From: an uncultured Clostridia bacterium
GTDB taxonomy: Bacteria; Bacillota; Clostridia; Christensenellales; Borkfalkiaceae
Length of the DNA: 64,000 nt
NCBI GenBank assembly: GCA_934271275.1
Contig: CAKQRD010000010.1
Span: forward strand, 1-64,000
Direction: 5' to 3'
A model generated the notes under the pieces. It saw only the letters and a program-made list of their open reading frames with translations, searched no databases and was not told the origin of the DNA. This document shows positions 30,692-40,469 of this stretch, piece after piece. Within the stretch, counting starts at the first letter, position 1. The number at the start of each line of letters is the position of its first letter. A program made the position numbers and the translations under genes.

Positions 30692-32761
30692 ATGCCGAGA
30701 GATTATGATTTAGGCGTCACCAGAAATATAGGCATAATGGCTCACATCGACGCAGGTAAAACTACCACCACCGAGAGAATTTTGTTCTACACGGGCAAAA
30801 CCCACAAGTTAGGCGAGGTTCACGAGGGCGAAGCTACTATGGACTGGATGGTTCAGGAGCAGGAACGTGGTATCACCATTACCAGCGCGGCGACCACCTG
30901 CCACTGGAAAGGACACCGCATAAACATTATAGATACCCCCGGACACGTTGACTTCACGGTCGAGGTTGAACGTTCTCTCCGCGTTCTGGACGGCGCGGTC
31001 GCTACCTTCTGCGCGAAGGGCGGCGTCGAGCCCCAGAGCGAAACGGTCTGGCATCAGGCAAGCAAATATAAAGTTCCCCGTATTGCGTACGTCAACAAGA
31101 TGGACATCAACGGCGCGAACTATTTCAACGCTATCCGGATGATGCACGACAGACTTCACACCAACGCTATCCCGATTCTTCTTCCTATCGGTAAAGAAGA
31201 TACTTTCAAGGGCGTCGTAGACGTTATCACGAGACAAGCGGACGTTTATCTCGACGACCTCGGTAAAGAAATTCAGGTTACCGACGTTCCCGAAGATATG
31301 AAGGATATGGTGGAAGAATACAGAAGCCAGATTCTCGAAATCGCCGCCGAACAGGACGACGCGCTTATGGAGAAATATTTCGAGCAGGGCGATCTTTCCG
31401 TAGACGAAATAAAAGCAGGTCTTCGTAAAGCTACTCTTGCTATGAAGGTTACTCCCGTTCTCTGCGGTTCTTCCTACAAGAACAAGGGCGTTCAGAACCT
31501 TCTCGACGCCATCGTGGATTACCTCCCCAGCCCGATAGATATCGGCGCGGTGGAAGGTACCGATCCCGACGGCAACGTTATCACGAGAGAGCCTTCTGAC
31601 GACGCGCCTTTCTGCGGACTCGCGTTCAAAATCATGACCGACCCGTTCGTAGGTAAGCTCGCGTTCTTCCGCGCTTATTCGGGCGTGCTGAAAACCGGTT
31701 CTTACGTTTATAACTCCACCAAGGGCAAGAAAGAGAGAATCGCGCGTATTCTTCGTATGCACGCTAACCACAGAGAGGAGGTCGACGCGGTATATTCCGG
31801 CGAAATCTGCGCTCTCGTAGGTCTTAAAGAAACCACCACGGGCGATACGCTCTGCGTGGAAAACGCTCCCATCATTCTCGAACAAATGGAATTTCCGGAG
31901 CCGGTTATCAGGGTTGCAATCGAACCCAAAACCAAACAGGGGCAGGAAAAGATGGGCTTCGCGCTTGCAAAACTTGCAGAAGAAGATCCTACCTTCAAAA
32001 CCTACACCGATACCGAAACGGGACAAACCATTATCGCGGGTATGGGCGAGTTGCACCTCGAAATCATCGTAGACAGACTTCTTCGCGAGTTCAGAGTGGA
32101 AGCGAACGTCGGTAAGCCGCAGGTTGCGTATAAAGAAACTATCCGTCAGGCAGTAGACGCCGAGGGTATGTTCAAACGTCAGACGGGCGGTCACGGTCAG
32201 TACGGTCACTGTAAAATTCACCTCGAACCGCAGGAACCCGGCAAGGGTTACGAGTTCGTGGACGCGACCGTCGGAGGTTCTATTCCGAAAGAATTTATTC
32301 AGCCTATCAACAAAGGTATTCAGGAAGCCGCTAAAAACGGTATTCTCGCGGGCTACGAGGTCGTGGACTTCAAGGTCACCGTTTACGACGGTAGCTATCA
32401 CGACGTAGACTCTTCGGAAATGGCGTTCAAAATCGCGGGCAGCATGGCTCTTAAAGACGGTTTGCAGAAAGCGAAGAGCGTACTTTTAGAGCCGGTAATG
32501 AAGGTTGAAATTTTAACTCCCGAAGCGTATTTCGGCGATATAATGGGTAACGTTACGGCGCGCCGCGGCATTATTCAGGGAACCGAAGACCGTAACGGAC
32601 TTAAAGTTATCGACGCGCACATTCCTCTTGCGGAAATGTTCGGTTACGCGACCGACCTTCGTTCCAGAACGCAGGGGCGCGGCAACTACACTATGCAGTT
32701 CGACCACTACGCGGAAGTACCCAAGTCCGTCGCTGAAAAGATAATGGGTAAAAAAGCGTAA
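30692..32761 (+). CDS. fusA: Elongation factor G
   Basis: 689-residue translocation GTPase. G1 is AHIDAGKTTTTERILFYTG, G3 DTPGHVDFT and G4 NKMD (YVNKMDINGANY). Domain IV ends near MGNVTARRGIIQGTEDR. The length and signatures are those of canonical EF-G, not of the tetracycline-resistance homologues. It lies in the rpsL-rpsG-fusA order, with TTGGAG before the ATG. Confidence 0.98.
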   Translation: MPRDYDLGVTRNIGIMAHIDAGKTTTTERILFYTGKTHKLGEVHEGEATMDWMVQEQERGITITSAATTCHWKGHRINIIDTPGHVDFTVEVERSLRVLDGAVATFCAKGGVEPQSETVWHQASKYKVPRIAYVNKMDINGANYFNAIRMMHDRLHTNAIPILLPIGKEDTFKGVVDVITRQADVYLDDLGKEIQVTDVPEDMKDMVEEYRSQILEIAAEQDDALMEKYFEQGDLSVDEIKAGLRKATLAMKVTPVLCGSSYKNKGVQNLLDAIVDYLPSPIDIGAVEGTDPDGNVITREPSDDAPFCGLAFKIMTDPFVGKLAFFRAYSGVLKTGSYVYNSTKGKKERIARILRMHANHREEVDAVYSGEICALVGLKETTTGDTLCVENAPIILEQMEFPEPVIRVAIEPKTKQGQEKMGFALAKLAEEDPTFKTYTDTETGQTIIAGMGELHLEIIVDRLLREFRVEANVGKPQVAYKETIRQAVDAEGMFKRQTGGHGQYGHCKIHLEPQEPGKGYEFVDATVGGSIPKEFIQPINKGIQEAAKNGILAGYEVVDFKVTVYDGSYHDVDSSEMAFKIAGSMALKDGLQKAKSVLLEPVMKVEILTPEAYFGDIMGNVTARRGIIQGTEDRNGLKVIDAHIPLAEMFGYATDLRSRTQGRGNYTMQFDHYAEVPKSVAEKIMGKKA

Positions 32762-32767
32762 TAACCG

Positions 32768-32796
32768 TTGACAATCGGGCTAAATTATTGTAAAAT
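32768..32796 (+). promoter_or_regulatory. Promoter of tuf
   Basis: TTGACA at 32768-32773, a 17-bp spacer, and TAAAAT at 32791-32796. It starts six bases after the fusA stop, giving tuf its own transcription unit. Confidence 0.85.
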
Positions 32797-32917
32797 AATA
32801 ATTGACGCAAACGTTTCGGGCGTTTTGTCATCCCGCAGAACGCCCGACGATAAACATTCAGGGATAAAAAACGAAAAAATTTAAAATCATTTTAAGAAAT
32901 TTTTGGAGGAAACAACA

Positions 32918-34138
32918 ATGGCAAAGGCTAAATTTGACAGAAGCAAACCGCACATTAACATCGGAACCATCGGCCACGTCGACCACGGCAAGACCACTCT
33001 TACCGCTGCTATCACGATGACTCTTGCGGCTTTCGGCGAAGCTCAGAAAATGAGATACGACGAAATAGACAAAGCGCCGGAAGAAAAGGCAAGAGGTATC
33101 ACGATTAACACCGCTCATGTCGAGTATCAGACCGCGAAGCGTCACTACGCTCACGTTGACTGCCCCGGACACGCGGACTACGTTAAGAACATGATTACCG
33201 GTGCTGCGCAGATGGACGGCGCGATCCTCGTAGTTGCCGCTACCGACGGACCCATGCCCCAGACCAGAGAGCATATTCTTCTCGCTCGTCAGGTCGGCGT
33301 GCCTTACATCATCGTATTTATGAACAAGTGCGACCAGCTCGACGATCCCGAATTGCAGGAACTCGTAGAAATGGAAATCAGAGATCTTCTCACCGAGTAC
33401 GGCTTCCCCGGAGACACCACCCCCATCATCAAGGGTTCTGCTCTTAAAGCGCTCGAATACGCTTCCGGCGACCACACTCCCGAAGAAATCAAGAACGCTC
33501 CCGAATGCAAATGCATTTTCGAGCTTATGGACGCGGTAGACAACTACATTCCTACCCCCGAAAGAGACGATGCGAAGCCCTTCCTTCTTCCTGTCGAAGA
33601 CGTATTTACGATCAGCGGTCGCGGTACGGTTGCAACGGGCAGAGTTGAAAGAGGCGTAGCGCACGTCAACGATCCCGCTGAAATCGTCGGACTTAAAGAA
33701 GAAAGCAAGAACACGGTTATTACCGGTCTTGAAATGTTCCGTAAGCTCCTTGACGAAGCACAGGCAGGCGACAACGTAGGCGCGCTTCTCCGTGGTATCG
33801 ACAAGAAAGACGTAGAACGCGGACAGGTTATTGCGAAACCCGGTTCGGTTAAACCCCACACCGAGTTTGAAGGTCAGGTATATATCCTTACCAAAGAAGA
33901 AGGCGGCAGACATACTCCGTTCTTCAACAACTATCGTCCCCAGTTCTATTTCAGAACTACCGACGTTACCGGTTCTATCCAGCTTCCCGAAGGCGTAGAA
34001 ATGGTTATGCCGGGCGATAACATCAAGATGGACGTTAAGCTCATCACTCCTATCGCTATGGAAGAAGGTCTCCGTTTCGCTATCCGTGAAGGCGGCAGAA
34101 CGGTAGGTTCGGGCGTCGTTGCTAAAATCGTTAAATAA
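32918..34138 (+). CDS. tuf: Elongation factor Tu
   Basis: 406 residues. G1 is GHVDHGKTTLTAAI, G3 DCPGHADYVKNMITGAAQMDGAILVV and G4 NKCD. It is slightly longer than the usual 394-400, with a small insertion near DHTPEEIKNAPECKC in the GTPase domain. The start at 32918 (MAKAKFDRSKPHIN) follows TTGGAGG; the ATG at 32903 lies in the ribosome site region. Single copy in this window. Confidence 0.98.
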   Translation: MAKAKFDRSKPHINIGTIGHVDHGKTTLTAAITMTLAAFGEAQKMRYDEIDKAPEEKARGITINTAHVEYQTAKRHYAHVDCPGHADYVKNMITGAAQMDGAILVVAATDGPMPQTREHILLARQVGVPYIIVFMNKCDQLDDPELQELVEMEIRDLLTEYGFPGDTTPIIKGSALKALEYASGDHTPEEIKNAPECKCIFELMDAVDNYIPTPERDDAKPFLLPVEDVFTISGRGTVATGRVERGVAHVNDPAEIVGLKEESKNTVITGLEMFRKLLDEAQAGDNVGALLRGIDKKDVERGQVIAKPGSVKPHTEFEGQVYILTKEEGGRHTPFFNNYRPQFYFRTTDVTGSIQLPEGVEMVMPGDNIKMDVKLITPIAMEEGLRFAIREGGRTVGSGVVAKIVK

Positions 34139-34170
34139 TTTTAGCCGATAAACGATTTCATACAGAATTT

Positions 34171-34205
34171 AACGGGTCGGGTTTTCCCCGATCCGTTATT
34201 TTTAT
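34171..34205 (+). terminator. Terminator of tuf
   Basis: AACGGGTCGGG, a TTTT loop and CCCGATCCGTT form an 11-bp stem followed by ATTTTTAT. Confidence 0.85.
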
Positions 34206-34450
34206 ATAATGTTTCGTTCTTTGCTACGCCGCGAAGCACTGTGCTTGTAAGGATAGGAAGCCAAAGCCGTATAAAATGACAGTTTCAATATTTAAGTAAA
34301 GAAATGCTTCTGCACAGTTGTAAACTGCATATGCCGCGCCGAGCGGAGTGGAAAAAGGACAGAGCAGATTAAAAACGGTAAATAGCATTATCTCTGCAAG
34401 GCGAGCTGCTCCATTTATAGCGTCAGCGTGTTAAACGAGAAAAAATATTT

Positions 34451-34475
34451 GTAGGGCGGGGGCTTGCTCCCGCCG
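34451..34475 (+). repeat. 25-bp GC-rich dispersed repeat, copy 1
   Basis: GTAGGGCGGGGGCTTGCTCC followed by CGCCG. The same 25 bp occurs at 45105-45129 and inverted at 45444-45468. GGCGGG and CCCGCC allow a hairpin around GGCTTGCT. Confidence 0.85.
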
Positions 34476-34510
34476 TTCTTCTCCTCTTGCAAATAAGAAA
34501 AACACAATGT

Positions 34511-34616
34511 GTCATTCTGAGCCGGGCATACAGAGATTTTCCCGCGAAGAATCTCGAAACGCTCCACGATTGTCATTCTGAGCCGTTCTTCCTTGACGGG
34601 TTCACGAAGAATCTCA
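34511..34616 (+). repeat. Two CATTCTGAGC / GAAGAATCTC units
   Basis: Two tandem-like units (34511-34554 and 34571-34615) each open with GTCATTCTGAGCC and close with GAAGAATCTC. The family is widespread between genes of gut bacteria. The function is unknown. Confidence 0.7.
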
Positions 34617-34779
34617 AAGCGAAAGTAATTTTTACCGCCTACTTTGAAAACGTGAAAACAAAAAATTGTGTCCGAAAAAAAGTTATCCACAATATGTGGA
34701 ATTTTTTCAAAAAATTGTGAATAAAAATATTATTTAAGAAAAACTTATGCCCAAAATCCTAAAAAATGTTGAAAATTGC

Positions 34780-34808
34780 TTGACTATAAAACGCTTGGCA
34801 GATATAAT
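34780..34808 (+). promoter_or_regulatory. Distal promoter before the lipoprotein gene
   Basis: TTGACT at 34780-34785, a 17-bp spacer, and TATAAT at 34803-34808. A hairpin TTATATGAGA/TCTCATATAA at 34826-34851 lies between this promoter and the next. Confidence 0.75.
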
Positions 34809-34884
34809 ATAAGAAACAAAAGGGTTTATATGAGAAAAAAATCTCATATAACACTATTTGCCAACTAAAATTTCATAAAATTGC

Positions 34885-34913
34885 TTGACAAAACAAGCTT
34901 GCTATTATAAAAT
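34885..34913 (+). promoter_or_regulatory. Proximal promoter before the lipoprotein gene
   Basis: TTGACA at 34885-34890, a 17-bp spacer, and TAAAAT at 34908-34913. The 140-nt leader that follows can fold as CAGAC...GTCTG around a GCGCA/TGCG stem. Confidence 0.8.
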
Positions 34914-35066
34914 ATAAATGATGCGGTAATAGCAGAGTTTGTATATTCATTATATATAAAAGGAAAAACCAGACCGACGGGGAGCGCAAAAGAAAAACTG
35001 CGGTTCGACAAAAAGTCTGTTTAATATAGAAAAAAATTTTTTGTAATAAAAAAAGGAGAAGTAAAC

Positions 35067-38000
35067 ATGCAAGTAAACAAATCTTTGTTGAAGAAATGTT
35101 TAGCGGCCATCTGCTGTATCTGCTTAACGTTGGCTTGCGTTTTCGGCGTAGCTGCTTGCGGTGGTGATACTACCGTTAAGGACGTCAAAGCTGCAAACAA
35201 CAGGATTACGGTAGAACTGACCGATGGCACTAAACATGAGTACGATCTCGACGGAGTTGTCAAGACGGAAGAGAAGGACGGCGTTATAAAGGTAACTTAT
35301 GCCGACGGTCACACCGAAGAGTTGAGGACCAACGGCGTATCTGCTGTAAAAACCACCATTAAAGATGGTAAGACGTACATAGTTCTCACGATGGCTGACG
35401 GCACCACGAAAGAAGTTGCGCTTGAAAAAGTAGTTCAGAGCGTTAAAAAATCCGGCAACGGCGCTATCGAGGTAACTTATACCGACGGCAGCAAAGAAAC
35501 GCTCAGCTACGACGAGAGCTGCGAACACGAATTCGGTACTGCGGCGGTTGTAAGACCTGCAAGCTGTATTGCAGAGGGTGTTGCTGTTAAAGTCTGCAAA
35601 AAATGCGGCTTGGTAGAATCCGAAGAACTCGTAAAAGATGCTAAAGTTCACGGAACTTGGGAGTTCGACGCAACCGTTACCAAGGGCAAGTATGAAAGAA
35701 CAGAAGTAGACGGCATAGTCACCTTAAAAAGAGCTGACGAGGGTAAAACCCATTACGTTCTCAATACGAACTATGCGGCTGATACGATGACTGCTCTTGA
35801 AGAAAAGTCCGGCGTGGCTACAACCTGCTTTAAGGCGGTTTGTAAAGATTGCGGAGAGGAATTTAGCTCCGGACATAAGTCAGTAGACAAATGGATTAGC
35901 GTTCCGTTGAACGACAAGAGCATTACTGTTTGCGAAAACGAACATCCCTCGGTTAAAACCTGTCCCGATTGTAAAGCAGTTTTCCTTTATACCGATGGTT
36001 CTTTCGGACCTAAGGAAAGCGAATCGGGCGAAATGAACGAACTCGATGTTACGATTACTCCTGCAAAAGGTCATACCTATGAAATGAATGGTACGCCCGA
36101 GAAGATCACCGACAAGACTTATCAACTGACGCTTATATGCACTACTTGCGGAAAAACGATTAACCCGAAGGCAAGCTTTGTTAGCGAAGTTGCCGCTACC
36201 TGTAGAGAAGGCGGATATAAGACTTTTGCTTATAGCTACGAAAACATCAAAGACGGCGAAAAGATTACGGTTAACGCGGAAATTCAACTCGAAAAGACAG
36301 ATAAGACGTTTGATCATACCGTAGGTACTAAAGAAGACGGAAAACTTCTTCAGTACCGTGCGCTTGACTTGAATACGTCTGAATCTAAAGAGTACGAATT
36401 TACCCCGGAAGTTAAGCCCTTCGTTGATAATAAGACGATTCAATGGAGCGAGGGTATCCCTGCTACCTGCAAAAATCATATGCCTGCGGTATTCACTTGT
36501 ACCGTTTGTGAAGAGAAGATTGTTATTGCTCTTTCTGGCGAACATACCTATGGTGCGGAAAAAGTTGTTGACGCTACCTGCACTACCGACGGGTATAGTT
36601 ATAGAGAATGTACTGTTTGTGGTGATATCTATAAATATAACGAGGTGAAAGCTAAGGGTCACGTTTACAGCTATGTGAACGATTCGTTCGACGCATCTGC
36701 GAAGACTGCTAAGTTCAGATGCGCTTGCGGCGACATTCAGACTAAACCTGTAACTGTTGACGAAACCTACGAGTCGACTGATTGTAAGAGTAAATCTTAT
36801 AAGAAATATAAAGCGACTCTCGATAACGGCATAGGCGGAAAACAGGAAATTGTTTTCAAAATCGAAGACAAGGATCAGATTCTTTGGCATACCGTTAAAG
36901 AAGGTGTTCGTACCTATCGTGCGTATGTATTAAACAATAAAGACACTGAATATGAGTACAACGATACTTTCAGACAGTTGTTCAAAGAAGGACTTATAAG
37001 ATGGTCCGAAGGCATTCCTTCAAAATGTTCCGAGCATATGCCTGCTGTATTTACTTGTACGAAATGTAACGAACAGATCGTTATCGTTGTGTCTGGCGAA
37101 CATATGAACCTTGACGAAAGTGACAAACAAGTTGTTGAAGCTACCTGCACTACGCACGGTTCCGTATCCGTGAAATGTAAGGATTGCGGTAAATATGTAG
37201 AACAGTCAGTGACTAATGCTAAGGGACATAGTTTTGCTCCCGTTGCAGCTGAATGGAATGCGTTTATCGCCTCTCCTGCAGATAAGAAGGAAGTAACATT
37301 TAAGTGTGCCGATTGCACGGAAACTATCAAGCTCGTTGCTAAGAAGACGGCTCTTCCCGAAACTTCGGATAAATGCGGTACAACCCAGATCGATAAATAC
37401 GATTTCGTTGACAAGACGACTGGTAAGAGTTATACCTATAAGGTAGAAGCTGCTGAATATACCGATACTAATAAGCAATATATAACCAAAACGTTTGAGT
37501 ATTCTTGGACGAAGACTAATTCGAGTAGCAAGCATACGATCGGAACTTATAATAACACTACTGTTAAAGAAGTTGCTTTCAATATAAAAGCTCCTGATGC
37601 TAATAAGGTTCCGTGGTCACCCGCTATCGCATACTTCTTCTCCGAGGAAGGCGGAAAAGTTCTTCGTTGGAACGAAGGTGTACCCGGCACTTGTTCGCAG
37701 TATGCGCTTGCCGTATTCAAATGTACGGTATGTAACGAACAAATAGTTATCCTTGTATCCGGCGAACATCACTTTGATGTTACCAAGCAGGTTGCGGCTG
37801 ACGTTGTTTCTGAAAGTGTAAATGAGGTAGATAGAGGAGATAGTAGCATAGCTAATGCTGCTGCGGCTGAGCCTACCTGCACTAAGGGAACCAGAACGTG
37901 GATGCATTGCCCCGATTGCGGAAAGTGGATAGAAGATAAAACCGCTGCAAGACCTGCTTTAGGTCACGATATTCCGACCGACGGTTGGAAAGTCAAAACA

Positions 38001-38483
38001 GCGGAAGGTACGGAGTTCAAGGCTAAGGCATGGTACGATACCGTTGAAAAGAAAGTTAAGCTTGACAAGAACGAGCTTAACGTGGGCTATGCTGAAGGCG
38101 TTTGCAAGAGATGCGGAGAAACCTTTAAGGTAGACAAAGAAAAGGCTGCCGGAATGACCGGTTGGAAGATAACTCAGCAGCAACTTCCCAATTGTTCTAC
38201 AGCTGGTTCCATTGTTGTCGAGTATTGGTACGCGATTAACGGTGTTTCCACCAAGGTTGCTGAAAAGACCATAGCTGTTCCTGTCCTTAATGAACATATC
38301 ACTTCCTTTACCGACGCTACTAAGTATGTAAAGGGATATGATAAAGATAACAATCAATTCTTTATCGCTTACTACTGTGAAGGTTGTTCTTCGTTTATAA
38401 TCTATAAAAAGGGTACGGAGGCAGAAATCAACAAGATTATCAAGGAACAATTAAAGGTTAACCCCGATACGGTTCAGAAATAA
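35067..38483 (+). CDS. Large secreted lipoprotein with repeated CxxC modules
   Basis: 1138 residues. The signal peptide and lipobox are at the N-terminus (LTLACVFGVAACGGD; lipidated Cys about residue 30), so it is anchored outside the membrane. Residues about 35-150 are beta-rich repeats (EEKDGVIKVTYADGHTEEL, then GNGAIEVTYTDGSKETL). The rest contains about 14 CxxC knuckles (CKKCG, CPDC, CTTCG, CTVCG and similar). One module occurs three times, around residues 455, 645 and 870: W(S/N)EG(I/V)P-x-x-C, then AVF-x-CT-x-C, then IVI-x-x-SGEH. Modules of ATCTxxG...CxxCG...GH type are common in Clostridia surface proteins and probably stabilise structure. Ligand unknown. Two promoters suggest strong or regulated expression. 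Confidence 0.8.
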   Translation: MQVNKSLLKKCLAAICCICLTLACVFGVAACGGDTTVKDVKAANNRITVELTDGTKHEYDLDGVVKTEEKDGVIKVTYADGHTEELRTNGVSAVKTTIKDGKTYIVLTMADGTTKEVALEKVVQSVKKSGNGAIEVTYTDGSKETLSYDESCEHEFGTAAVVRPASCIAEGVAVKVCKKCGLVESEELVKDAKVHGTWEFDATVTKGKYERTEVDGIVTLKRADEGKTHYVLNTNYAADTMTALEEKSGVATTCFKAVCKDCGEEFSSGHKSVDKWISVPLNDKSITVCENEHPSVKTCPDCKAVFLYTDGSFGPKESESGEMNELDVTITPAKGHTYEMNGTPEKITDKTYQLTLICTTCGKTINPKASFVSEVAATCREGGYKTFAYSYENIKDGEKITVNAEIQLEKTDKTFDHTVGTKEDGKLLQYRALDLNTSESKEYEFTPEVKPFVDNKTIQWSEGIPATCKNHMPAVFTCTVCEEKIVIALSGEHTYGAEKVVDATCTTDGYSYRECTVCGDIYKYNEVKAKGHVYSYVNDSFDASAKTAKFRCACGDIQTKPVTVDETYESTDCKSKSYKKYKATLDNGIGGKQEIVFKIEDKDQILWHTVKEGVRTYRAYVLNNKDTEYEYNDTFRQLFKEGLIRWSEGIPSKCSEHMPAVFTCTKCNEQIVIVVSGEHMNLDESDKQVVEATCTTHGSVSVKCKDCGKYVEQSVTNAKGHSFAPVAAEWNAFIASPADKKEVTFKCADCTETIKLVAKKTALPETSDKCGTTQIDKYDFVDKTTGKSYTYKVEAAEYTDTNKQYITKTFEYSWTKTNSSSKHTIGTYNNTTVKEVAFNIKAPDANKVPWSPAIAYFFSEEGGKVLRWNEGVPGTCSQYALAVFKCTVCNEQIVILVSGEHHFDVTKQVAADVVSESVNEVDRGDSSIANAAAAEPTCTKGTRTWMHCPDCGKWIEDKTAARPALGHDIPTDGWKVKTAEGTEFKAKAWYDTVEKKVKLDKNELNVGYAEGVCKRCGETFKVDKEKAAGMTGWKITQQQLPNCSTAGSIVVEYWYAINGVSTKVAEKTIAVPVLNEHITSFTDATKYVKGYDKDNNQFFIAYYCEGCSSFIIYKKGTEAEINKIIKEQLKVNPDTVQK

Positions 38484-38510
38484 TTAGTTGATAATAAAAC
38501 CAACAAAATT

Positions 38511-38549
38511 AAAAGAGAAGCAAGGCAATCGCCTTGTTTCTCTTTTTTT
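38511..38549 (+). terminator. Terminator of the lipoprotein gene
   Basis: AAAAGAGAAGCAAGGC, an AATC loop and GCCTTGTTTCTCTTTTTTT form a stem of about 15 bp with a T run. Confidence 0.9.
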
Positions 38550-38597
38550 ACTCTCGCTTCTCTTTTATTTTTTCACCTTTGATTTTTTTATAATATA

Positions 38598-38632
38598 AAC
38601 CCCGCTTGATTAAATCACTTTTCAAGCGGGGT
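38598..38632 (-). terminator. Probable terminator of glyS
   Basis: CCCCGCTTG (38600-38608) and CAAGCGGGG (38623-38631) form a 9-bp stem. On the minus strand TTTATATTAT follows; the T run is imperfect. Confidence 0.5.
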
Positions 38633-38671
38633 GTAATATTGTCGTTATATTTATTTGCTAAAACAATTAAA

Positions 38672-40087
38672 TCAGAACGTTATTTTATTTGAAATATAAT
38701 CTTTAAGTTCGGTTATCGGAATACGAACTTGTTCCATCGTGTCCCTATCGCGAACGGTAACGCAATTATCGTTTTCGGAATCGAAGTCGTAAGTAATGCA
38801 GAGCGGAGTTCCTATTTCGTCCTCTCTTCTGTATCTCTTGCCGATTGAACCCGTTTCATCGAAATCAATCATAAAATATTTAGAAAGGTCGGCGTAAATT
38901 TCTTCCGCTTTTTCCGAAAGCTTTTTTGATAGCGGGAGGACTGCCGCTTTATAAGGCGCAAGCGCGGGGTGCAATCTTAAAACAGTTCTCACGTCGTTCT
39001 TTTCGGCGTCTAAAATTTCTTCTTCGTATGCGTTGCAAAGAAGTGCCAAAACGCTTCTTTCAACGCCGAGCGAAGGCTCGATAACGTACGGAATATAACG
39101 CTCGCCCGTTTCCTGATCGAAATAAGAAAGGTCTTTACCGGAAACGTTTTTATGTTGAGTCAAATCGTAGTCCGTTCTGTCCGCAACGCCCCAAAGCTCA
39201 CCCCAACCGAAGGGGAAAAGGAACTCGAAGTCCGTCGTCGCTTTGGAGTAGAAGCAAAGTTCTTCGGGCGAATGGTCGCGAAGCCTGATTCTTTCTTCTT
39301 TAAGGCCGATAGCGAGCAGCCATTCTTTGCAGAAATTACGCCAGTACGCAAACCATTCGAGATCAGTTCCTGGTTTACAGAAAAATTCAAGCTCCATTTG
39401 CTCGAACTCGCGCACGCGGAAAATAAAGTTTCCGGGAGTAATCTCGTTGCGGAACGATTTTCCGATTTGTCCGATGCCGAACGGAATTTTTCTTCTCGTG
39501 GTACGTTGAACGCTTGCGAAGTTCGTAAATATGCCTTGCGCCGTTTCGGGACGGAGGTAAACGGTGTTTTTCGCGTCCTCGGTAACGCCCTGAAAGGTTT
39601 TGAACATAAGGTTAAATTGACGAATATCCGTAAAATTATGTTTTCCGCAGGTGGGGCAGGGAATATTATGTTCTTCGACGAAAGCTTTCATTTCTGCATT
39701 AGAGAACGCGTCTATGGGTTTTTCGAGTGCAAAACCCGTTTCCGCACACCAGTCCTCGATAAGTTTATCCGCGCGGAAGCGTTCGTGACATTCTCTGCAA
39801 TCCATCAGCGGGTCGGAAAATCCCGCAAGATGTCCCGAAGCAACCCACGTTTGCGGATTCATTAAAATCGCCGCGTCAAGACCGACGTTGTACTTGTTTT
39901 CCTGAACGAATTTTTTCCACCACGCGCGTTTAACGTTGTTTTTAAGTTCTACGCCGAGAGGACCGTAGTCCCAGGTGTTGGCAAGTCCGCCGTAAATTTC
40001 GCTGCCGGGGAAAATAAATCCGCGGTTTTTGCACAGATTTACTATTTTATCCATTGTATTTTCTGTTTTTAACTCTTTTTCCGCCAT
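38672..40087 (-). CDS. glyS: Glycyl-tRNA synthetase, dimeric type
   Basis: 471-residue class II synthetase of the alpha2 type found in Gram-positives, archaea and eukaryotes, not the bacterial alpha2beta2 type. Signatures are GSEIYGGLANTWDYGPLG at the N-terminus, CRECHERFRADKL and CPTCGKHNF (zinc-like knuckles), PETAQGIFTNF, FRNEITPGNFIFRVREFEQME (motif 2) and EPSLGVERSVLALL (motif 3). It charges tRNA-Gly. The start at 40087 has GGCGGT 7 nt upstream; Met12 is a possible alternative. Transcribed opposite to the flanking genes. Confidence 0.97.
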   Translation of the reverse strand: MAEKELKTENTMDKIVNLCKNRGFIFPGSEIYGGLANTWDYGPLGVELKNNVKRAWWKKFVQENKYNVGLDAAILMNPQTWVASGHLAGFSDPLMDCRECHERFRADKLIEDWCAETGFALEKPIDAFSNAEMKAFVEEHNIPCPTCGKHNFTDIRQFNLMFKTFQGVTEDAKNTVYLRPETAQGIFTNFASVQRTTRRKIPFGIGQIGKSFRNEITPGNFIFRVREFEQMELEFFCKPGTDLEWFAYWRNFCKEWLLAIGLKEERIRLRDHSPEELCFYSKATTDFEFLFPFGWGELWGVADRTDYDLTQHKNVSGKDLSYFDQETGERYIPYVIEPSLGVERSVLALLCNAYEEEILDAEKNDVRTVLRLHPALAPYKAAVLPLSKKLSEKAEEIYADLSKYFMIDFDETGSIGKRYRREDEIGTPLCITYDFDSENDNCVTVRDRDTMEQVRIPITELKDYISNKITF

Positions 40088-40130
40088 ATAGTACCGCCGT
40101 TAAAAATTTTTTATGATTTTATCAAAAATC

Positions 40131-40159
40131 ATTGTACAATAAATAGCCGTTTAAGTCAA
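40131..40159 (-). promoter_or_regulatory. Promoter of glyS
   Basis: On the minus strand TTGACT (40159-40154), a 17-bp spacer and TACAAT (40136-40131), about 45 bp before the ATG. Confidence 0.85.
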
Positions 40160-40469
40160 GCGTAGCGGCGGCGAAGGGATAAGTTTGCAATAAATATTTA
40201 AATTCGCTTTTGTATTTTAAAAAATTGTGATATACTTAACGATAAAGAATATCGTCAACGGTAGCCGTCGGGAATCGAGTATAAACGTTGTCGCGCGACT
40301 TCGCGGCAGAGCATACAAAACGGCATAACGGAAAGCAAAAAACCGAGCGACAATCAATAACAAAACCGAGAACAAAACCCAAAACAAAACTAAAAGACGA
40401 ACGATAACCGCAACAACGGTAAAAACAAAACGGAAAAAACAAAACCTATAAATTTACAGGTGAAAAAGT
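40160..40469 (+). other. glyS-glnS divergent intergenic region
   Basis: 310 bp without a gene. A possible glnS promoter (TATACT near 40231) is weak. From about 40335 to 40450 the plus strand is A/C-rich with many AACAAAAC words and few T, a low-complexity tract that would give an unstructured mRNA leader. I see no T-box here. Confidence 0.4.

Larger units (their letters stand above)
34206..34779. other. Intergenic mosaic of dispersed repeats
   Basis: No gene is visible. The region contains CTACGCCGCGAAGCACTGTGC (near 34218), a small inverted repeat CAGTTGTAAACTG (near 34313), a GC-rich hairpin repeat (34451) and two CATTCTGAGC...GAAGAATCTC units (34511 and 34571). Related words recur at 45.1-45.5 kb. 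Confidence 0.6.

Noticed and set aside
34935..35066. c-di-GMP riboswitch before the lipoprotein gene
   Set aside because: The leader folds, but the conserved GEMM core is missing.
40236..40442. Minus-strand 68-codon ORF in the glyS-glnS spacer
   Set aside because: It is a product of the A/C-rich low-complexity tract and has no ribosome site.
40160..40469. Possible T-box leader before glnS, and likewise before proS (51629-51733)
   Set aside because: No T-box sequence (TGGNACC-like) or Stem I features were found.
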